Shown piece after piece: positions 56,701 to 64,000 of a stretch of DNA of 64,000 bases. Numbering within the stretch: position 1 is the stretch's first letter; each line of letters opens with the position of its first letter. The translations under genes were made by a program, and so were the position numbers. This DNA comes from Brachionus manjavacas. Lineage: Eukaryota > Rotifera > Eurotatoria > Ploima > Brachionidae. The stretch lies in contig JAHQIY010000006.1 of NCBI GenBank assembly GCA_019054805.1, forward strand, positions 1,736,001-1,800,000, given 5' to 3'. The notes beneath the pieces are model-generated. The model did not search any database and was not told the origin of the DNA. It saw only the letters and a list, made by a program, of their open reading frames with translations.

Positions 56701-59050
56701 CATTAAGTCTACATACTCGAATATTCGAATATTTCAATAATTCGATTTTTAAAAAATAAAAATAATTACTGAATTATTTAAAAATAATTAAAAATAATTG
56801 ACATTGACCGTCTAAAACTATTTTCTTATTAAAATTCTCTTATCGGGAGCGCGAGGTGCACAGCCTCGCTTAGGGATTAGGGTCGGGTTAAGGAGTGGGT
56901 TAGTTATGTTTTTAAAAATGTGATAATATTTCTCATAGTAAAATTTTTTTCTTTAAAAAAAATTATAACTCAATTAATTCAAATAATTGAATAATCGAAA
57001 TATTCGAAGAGGCTAAAGAGTTTATTAGGAAATTTTTTCTAAATGGATGAAAAAATTCAAAATAGGTGAACAATGTTAGGATTTGGTCAACTAATAGTTC
57101 ATAAAACCAGAGAACAAGAGTTGCTCCAGTAACAGGTGAACCACAGTTGACTTAACTGACTACACCTTAAAAACTTTGTTTTTAGTTTTTAAATTTATTT
57201 TTTTTTCCTTTAGACTTTCGTTTGGCAAATTGAAGTTTGAGATCAAGATCAAAATATCAAAATATAAATTGTGATATATTTTTTACTAATAGAAAAGAAA
57301 TAAATTTTTTCCAAAGCAATTACTTGACATGTGATGTCAAGTTTATTTTCATTTTTAAAATTTTAAAATGTCCCTTTTGATCCAACTTTAATAAGTTTAA
57401 ATATTTTAATTGATTTTAATGAAAACTTACTTTTAACGACAAAAAAAATTTTCTGTTTTAAAAATTATAGTTTATTTAAGTGGAAAAATTAAACATTCTT
57501 TAAGTTTGAATGAGTGGATATAAAAGTTAAAAATTTGAATTTTTGAATTAACTTAACCTGAATTATTTAAATTGCTGATTGTTTTTGTTAAATAAATTAG
57601 AGATCATTTATTTTGATGTTAATTTGATAATGAACCATTACTAGACATAACATGTCAAGTAATGTTCAGTATTTGTTTCTTAAAAATTATCAAAATCATT
57701 TGATTAATTAAGTCTTAAAATTTTACCTTACTATTTAATATTTTTCCCCTGAAGCTTCAACTATGGAAACATGCGTAACATAATTCTCTATTTCAAGATG
57801 CCTGTTTTTAATTTCCTTTTCCATTTTGATTTTTTGTTTTGTATTTTATTCTTAAGGAGCTTTAGCTCGATTCAGAAACAAATAAATAAAAATGAAAAGA
57901 TAAACAAGTCATCGATAATTTATTTCTTTTAGATCTATGGTTGGTGTCTGCTGGAGACAATATTTTCCGAAGTTTTTAGCAAAAATGAATGGCAAATTTT
58001 GATGGACAATTTGTTGAGTCAGCATCCAGGTTTTTTGTTGTATTTAGTTGCAGCTTATTCAGTATGCAATCGGACAGCTCTCATTCAAGTAAAAGATTTA
58101 GATGATGCAAAATATTTCTATCGACACCGTAATCCAGTAAGTGTTCATCATTTGATATCCGAAGCTCATAAGATGAAAAAAACAACCCCAAGCGACATAG
58201 ATCCATGCAAAATTCTTCAAAATTTTCAGCCTCTTGGCAAAGGCACCTATCCAGTTTTTAACAAACAACCAAAATTTATAACTGATTATCAACTGATCGA
58301 AAAAACTCGCATACTTCAAGATGAAATTCAGTATTTAAAAGAGCGCGATGTCCACTTGGAATCTCACAAATTGTCCGAGGGAAAAAAATTGGAAAACGAA
58401 TACATGCTCAAACAAATGCTCTGGGACAAGGCTGTTAATGCAAAGCAAAACAATTATTACAAACAAAATGTGATGGAATATGAGAGACAAAAGATGCTTG
58501 TAGGAAAACAGTTGTTATGTGATCAACAGGCTAGTTTTGAAAGATCTAATTTAAACGCCTCAAAATTGAATAAAATTACTGTCGGAGGTGAACCAACTGT
58601 GACAAGAGATCGAGATGGACATACTTTGTTTAATAAGATGAAAAAAATTGATGAAAATTTTGATGAAATTCAAGATGCCATCAATCAAAAGTGTAGCAGA
58701 AGCCAAGATTTACATGAAAGCGAGGAATTGGAGGAAGTTCTAGACATTTCGAATGATGAAGATTTCAAAAAAATTGAATCAGAGCTCAAAGCTAATCGGG
58801 CTAGTGCCATTTTAGAAATCTGTGACCCAAAGCCTGAAACTTCGGTCGATTATTCAAACTCGTCAATTTGTAAATTAAATTTTTAGATTTTCGTAAAAAA
58901 AATAATTTTTTTTTAAATTTAGTTAGTTTAGACAGGGGGCGAAAAGTTATTGAGGACCAAGAGCGAGAAACTTTGAAAAGAATTTACGAAATCAGACAAA
59001 CTTTGGCACTTCAAGGACGCTCAAGCGTCAAATCTAGAGGAGTTCCTTAA
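50741..59050 (+). CDS. TBC1D31: TBC1D31 (WD40 + TBC + coiled coil), 6 exons, 920 aa
   Basis: Exons 50741-50811, 50871-51485, 54943-55820, 55879-56012, 57933-58869, 58923-59050; phases fit and the sum is 2763 nt. Residues 1-380 are WD40-like repeats (HLSFNRLGDRFLACDLHG, IKCFNTETRNLVGWMKGHE, SADSAQLWDLKTFECK, then after the 3.5-kb intron NDGKMLAVGSRQNFVDLF). A linker follows, then a TBC domain from about 420 to 650: YPSRYRMFIWKVLLKLPEN, YPIKSQKCVRLMEKTLSALA, LPLLIFPFVKLYLNNQVLCF, NNWCQHWFEFFPNPPMNILN, TIFSEVFSKNEWQILMDNLL. The C-terminal third is a Glu/Lys-rich coiled coil (TRILQDEIQYLKERD). The RabGAP Arg-finger motif IxxDxxR is absent, as in the family, so it is likely a scaffold at centriolar satellites and the ciliary base rather than an active GAP. 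Shorter coiled coil than vertebrate TBC1D31. Ends GRSSVKSRGVP. Confidence 0.93.
52252..52539 (-). pseudogene. MULE transposase C-terminal fragment
   Basis: Reads MQDLPKTNNASESWYNSFSG, LLNVHPLIYELIDTLIKEQ and NKMEKNWLKFNSG. The NNxxESWHNxxxxLLxxxHPxIxxFIxxLxxEQ pattern is the conserved C-terminal segment of MULE transposases. Open for 95 codons but lacks the catalytic DDE core. Antisense to TBC1D31, in its intron. Confidence 0.65.
52675..52775 (+). repeat. LINE-like 3' tail
   Basis: A GC-richer patch GGCTGCAAGGAAGGACTAAG followed by CCGGCCAAGGCCTCGCC and then an AAATAAATAAATAAAC tail. Organisation resembles the non-coding 3' end of the LINEs in this window. No coding sequence is attached. Confidence 0.4.
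53000..54900. other. Rest of TBC1D31 intron 2
   Basis: AT-rich intronic DNA with no recognised gene. Motif-poor ORFs only (for example 54625-54440 on the minus strand). Confidence 0.5.
56590..57012. repeat. Imperfect inverted repeat with telomere-like core (TBC1D31 intron 4)
   Basis: Outer parts are rich in TCGAATATTCGAATATTTC and its inverted form GAATAATCGAAATATTCG (about 56716-56745 and 56980-57008). Between them is a GC-rich hairpin GCGAGGTGCACAGCCTCGC (56850-56868), then TTAGGGATTAGGGTCGGGTT AAGGAGTGGG TTAG (56870-56902), resembling degenerate TTAGGG repeats. No coding capacity. Confidence 0.5.
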
Positions 59051-60170
59051 AAATTTTTTTTTGCGTTTTTTGCAGCAACTACTTTATCTCAATAAAAACT
59101 TAAAATAAATATTTTTTTAAAACCAGTTCTATTTGTAAAATCTACGTATCTTAGTTTTTTGAATTTTGAAAACTTAACGAATGTATTCAAAAATGTTAAG
59201 CCAAATTAAAACTTCTTATTTCTAACAATTATTATTAAAATTATTTATTTCCTAAGTATTTCTGAAAAATCTTCTTGTTAACTTTTACATCAAGATAAAG
59301 ACCCTTAAAGGTTTAATAAACTACAAAAATCTCTTATCATTCTTATTCTTAACTTTGTTTAGCTATTTTTAAGTCCTGTATTTATAAAAATAAATTGAAA
59401 ATATAAAAAAAATACAGATTTCAAAACAAACGTTTTATTCTATTGTATTTTTGACCGAAATAATAAACAAAGAGATCCGGCTAAATATTATTTTAAATTT
59501 TTTTAAATATTTTTAAAGTTAATTATATTTTTGTCGTAATCTAGAAATTAATTTAGGTTCTGGCAATTCAAAACTTCCACGTTATTAAAATTTTTGAATC
59601 TATACCAAATTCGGAATCTAAAATTCGTGCAAAAAACCCCACTTAAATATTGTTATTTTATATTTTCGAAAAAAAAATTGGAAAATATGAGTTAGTTGGT
59701 CATCTTTTTTACCGATACCTAATTTATTTTATGAAAAATCAAATAAAATCGGCACATACTTTATGATTAAAATTACCATTAATTATAAAAAGGTACAAAA
59801 AGGAACAAGGACTAATAAATTTAAATTATGATAAAGTACAAAAAGTAAAAAAAGGAAAATGGTTTTTTGTCTATCCATGATGGGTTATGATCTATTCAAT
59901 CTTTTAATATTTAATTGTGGAGTCTTTTTAGAAAAAGAAAAAACGTCTTTAATTTTTAAGAGTTTTCCAATTTAGAAACAAGACTATCAGTCAAAAAGCA
60001 AATTTCATGAATAAGCAAAAATTAAAATTTTTTGCTAAATTAAATTCAAAAAGCAAACTCATAAAAAAAAAAATAATTCAAAGGAGAAAAAATTTGTAAA
60101 AAAAGGTAAAAATAAAATAAATCCGAAATGATCAAAAACTAAAAATTTTATCTGTCAAACACAAAAAAAA
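59051..60170. other. 3' flank of TBC1D31 and intergenic DNA
   Basis: CAATAAAAAC about 40 bp after the stop is a likely polyadenylation signal. Otherwise AT-rich with no recognised feature. Confidence 0.45.
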
Positions 60171-60179
60171 AAAAAAAAA

Positions 60180-60790
60180 TTTCGTCGAAAGCGTAATTCA
60201 GCAGCCGCAATAGTGCGCCTAAGCATACTTGCAGTGGCCATGGTGACATGGTCATTGTTGCGGCTTAATAATATATTATTATTAAGATTAAATAAGGCCA
60301 AGTTCAGCGAACTATTTGGTCCCTTAAATGCTAAATTAATAATTTTGCTGCTTAATAAGTTCTCTTTTATCAGGTTAGAGTAATCTTTTTATACAAAACT
60401 ATATTGCTTTAAAACTTTCATCTTGCCTCACTTTTACTTTTGTCTATCGCTGGCCATCTACCTCTCTAAACCTGCTATTCAATCTCTATCCAATTCTTGT
60501 TTTTTTTTCGCTTTTCAAATTGTTTCAATTCAATGCCAAATTTAACGATGCTATCAACAATTTACATGTCATATGTTGATGATACCCTTGAAACACTAGG
60601 TCTTTGTGAATTTCAACAAAGATTGGTCATTATGCTTTGCTGTTTTTTCTTTAAGACTTTTAAAAACTCAGAATTGCCCCTTCTACTCAAAACTCAACTA
60701 ATTGTGAACGAATCTCTTAACAAACCATATAATTTAAGAAATAGAAATGAACTTATACTCCAGGGAGTCTAGGGTTCAATTCTTTTGGTG
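60180..60790 (+). mobile_element. LINE fragment: RT C-terminal tail
   Basis: 60570-60769 reads DDTLETLGLCEFQQRLVIM, CFFFKTFKNSELPLLLKTQL and VNESLNKPYNLRNRNELIL, ending at TAG 60770-60772. The PYNLRNRN motif and the preceding IxxFxxRL helix are typical of the extreme C-terminus of a jockey-superfamily LINE, distinct from the other LINE families in this window. Upstream GC-richer sequence from about 60180 (GCAGCCGCAATAGTGCGCC) may be part of the same insertion but is not coding. Confidence 0.55.
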
Positions 60791-61050
60791 AATTAAAATT
60801 TTCTTGTTTTTTTAAATTTAATCAACTCATTTTGACTAAACTATTTTGATTTAAGTCTCTCTTTATTTAAACAGATAAAAATAAATAATGTAAATTTATT
60901 TTTAAATGAGTTTATCAAAATTTTTCCCAAATTTGGCATCGATTGTATCTACCATTTTCTTAAGTATGTAAAAAAAAATAAATAATATTTTAAATTAAAA
61001 TAATAGTCAATTTGCCTTTTATATTTTATTAAACTTTTTTTGATTTAAAA

Positions 61051-61819
61051 TAAATGAGGGGTCTTGTACCATTCGTGGACAATTGTCCATGGACAATTGT
61101 AGATGTCTGATTGGTGGACAATTAAAAAAAAAAATAAAAAAACATAAAATACCTGGACAATTATTCAATTAGGTGGACAATTAATTGAAAAGTTGGACAA
61201 TTTTATTAGAAAAAAAATCAATCAAAATAATCAATAAACTTAGTCTCTCTAATTATTTTTACGACTTCTTAAATTATATTTTATCGGCAAATCACACGTA
61301 CTCTCTATTGCTTCATTATTTCTATCGCTATTCTTCTTTCTCCCTCTTTTCTTTGGAGATTTTTTTCGACAATTACTTGGTCAACATTTTCAAAGGCTGG
61401 TATGGTGGCCGGAGCATCTTTAATAAGATTTAGTCTAGCTATCTGTCTAGATTTAGGACTTCCGCTATCACTTACAACAACTGGACTCTCCACTCTTTCC
61501 ATAGCTGAACTATCACCAGCCTGATAATCATGGTCTCCGTGGTTGTCATACAATGGAAGGTCATTTGAGATTAATTCATCATCTGAAACAACATCAAACT
61601 CTTCGCCACCAGTCTTTAAATCAAAAAAGAAAGCGCTTAAATTAATTGTGATTTTTTTTTTGCAAAACAAAATACACTTTAGTTTTAATGGACAATTTTT
61701 CAAATACCTGGACAATTATTCAATTAGGTGGACAATTAGATAAAAAAATTGTCCACCAATCAGACATCTACAATTGTCCATGGACAATTGTCCACGAATG
61801 GTACAAGACCCTAAATGAG
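61051..61819. mobile_element. TIR transposon with 8-bp TSDs carrying an exon-like segment
   Basis: Element 61059-61811 (753 bp) flanked by TAAATGAG on both sides (61051-61058 and 61812-61819). TIRs of about 65 bp are identical: GGGTCTTGTACCATTCGTGG, ACAATTGTCCATGGACAATT, GTAGATGTCTGATTGGTGGA. TGGACAATT or its complement occurs about 13 times. A 34-bp inner unit starting TACCTGGACAATTATTC occurs in direct orientation at 61150 and 61705. The 8-bp TSD fits hAT, P or Merlin types. No transposase; the cargo is the next entry. Confidence 0.9.
61305..61613 (-). CDS. Exon-like coding cargo of the TIR transposon, unknown
   Basis: Minus strand, preceded by a strong acceptor (pyrimidine-rich tract then TTTAAAG at 61614-61620). 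The open frame reads TGGEEFDVVSDDELISNDLP, HGDHDYQAGDSSAMERVES, PVVVSDSGSPKSRQIARLN, DAPATIPAFENVDQVIVEK and ends RRIAIEIMKQ at TAG 61307-61305. The composition (acidic, serine- and alanine-rich, higher GC) differs from the surrounding TIR sequence and from AT-rich noise. It could be the last coding exon of a captured host gene or a remnant of the transposon's own protein. I recognise no domain. Confidence 0.4.
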   Translation of the reverse strand, partial: TGGEEFDVVSDDELISNDLPLYDNHGDHDYQAGDSSAMERVESPVVVSDSGSPKSRQIARLNLIKDAPATIPAFENVDQVIVEKNLQRKEGERRIAIEIMKQ

Positions 61820-62925
61820 TGTGTCTAGCATGTTCGCATGAAAGACCTTAGCCCGCTTTAACCACATTTAAATTGAATTGATATAAAATTACAAACAAAA
61901 TTGTTGTTTATATTTACAATTTTTGTAAAATAGTTTAATTTTTATTTCTAAAAAGAAGATATTTTTAACCGTAATTCAAAGATTTTTTTTGCTTACAATT
62001 TTTTAAGTATTTTATAAGATTTAAACTAGACTGTAGGCGTAGGAATCACAGAAGCGTCATTTTTCAAACATGTTCTTTTTTCGAGACAATCCAAAGAAAG
62101 TTGTTTTATTGTTTGCTATACAATTTAAAACGAATTTTGATATTTTTTTTTTAACAAGAAAAATAATTGAGTTGTTCCAAAATTCCTAAAAGATTAAAAT
62201 AGAAATTTTTATCATATGAAGAAAAAACTTTTTATTTAAAACAAAAAGTCACAAATCTTGAAACAAAATCAAGTAAAAAGAAATTTAAGAATCACAAAAA
62301 TATGCTTTTCTTTAGAAACAAAAATCAATCGAGCGTTTCATTGATTTTATTTGCCTTTATAAATAAACATGGATTTTTCCAAAATTTAAAACAAAAATTC
62401 GAAAACTAAATTTTTCGCGGACTGTGCTGGATTGGGGGAATGGTTGTAAGCAGACAAATGGCAAATGCAGAACAGTAGAAACATCAGACAACCATCAAAT
62501 ACCAATGCCTTAACTGGAATTCAACAATGAAAGTTATGGTCACCTTTTTTTTACCTTTTTTTTCTAATTTTCAATTTAAATAAACTTTATTGGCCCATGT
62601 TTATTAAGACAAGTCTTTATAATTAGAAAAATCCTATGCAGTAATATCAATTAAAAAAAAATCTTCCAAATCAACATTTATTTAGCAATTGAAAATAATT
62701 CCATAAGCATCAATCTATTCTTAGTAGCGTCAGGCCCTTAAGAATAAAATTTTGCATTTTTTAGCTCAAATTCGCTTTCAAATTTTGCTTCCATAATAAC
62801 ACTCAGCAAAAAAAAAATTATTTTTTCTAATAATAAATTAGAATAAATATTTTGTGTATTATTTTAAAGCGTTCTTTTTTTATTTTATTTTAGCTTATAA
62901 TTTAAAGAAACTTAGATTTTTGAAA
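61820..62925. other. Intergenic / 5' region of GPI
   Basis: AT-rich. A less AT-rich patch at 62418-62540 (GGACTGTGCTGGATTGGGGG) may be a 5' UTR exon or promoter element. A TTTTATTTTAG acceptor-like sequence lies at about 62882-62892, 34 bp before the GPI start codon. Confidence 0.4.

Positions 62926-64000
<1,075 letters not shown>

Overview
This is AT-rich nuclear DNA from a small-intron animal. Introns are mostly 48-65 bp with GT-AG ends, and exons stand out from the background by higher GC. The gene set is metazoan: a Munc13-4/BAIAP3-type exocytosis protein, a Friend-of-GATA zinc-finger cofactor, TBC1D31, glucose-6-phosphate isomerase and an intronless kinesin-light-chain-like TPR protein. 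With the many LINE, MULE and foldback remnants, a monogonont rotifer such as Brachionus is my best guess. That is inference; no rRNA or mitochondrial marker is present.

Layout. 1-4350: decayed LINE and Tc1/mariner debris. 4915-18588 (minus): a 19-exon UNC13D/BAIAP3-like gene whose large introns hold foldback elements and LINE fragments. 19616-24330: foldback and TIR elements, LINE debris and two tRNA-like SINEs. 25290-26236 (plus): a four-exon gene of unknown function built from two copies of one domain. 26490-32341: two minus-strand LINEs; the second has no frameshift and is bounded by a candidate target-site duplication. 34014-35087: a deleted MULE with 9-bp TSDs. 38015-39926 (plus): FOG/ZFPM. 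41259-42700: a small palindrome and a LINE. 45495-46874 (plus): the TPR gene. 47336-50500: MULE debris, a 396-bp tandem duplication and a hammerhead-like motif. 50741-59050 (plus): TBC1D31 in six exons. 60500-61811: a LINE 3' end and a TIR element with 8-bp TSDs carrying an exon-like segment. 62926 to the window end (plus): GPI, cut by the window.

The host genes do not form a pathway. UNC13D-like is vesicle priming, TBC1D31 centrosome/cilium, FOG transcription and GPI glycolysis. For the multi-exon genes I joined exons by reading splice sites. Exon phases agree across every junction and total coding lengths are multiples of three for UNC13D-like (1139 aa), the 25290 gene (266 aa), FOG (615 aa) and TBC1D31 (920 aa).

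The most interesting signals are: a LINE whose ORF1 and ORF2 share one frame across a UAG in a CAR-YYA readthrough context; a near-complete type I hammerhead fold; a foldback family; a TIR element carrying a spliceable exon-like segment; a 60-bp intron-like insert inside a mariner transposase relic; and likely loss of calcium-binding aspartates in both C2 domains of the Munc13-4-like protein.
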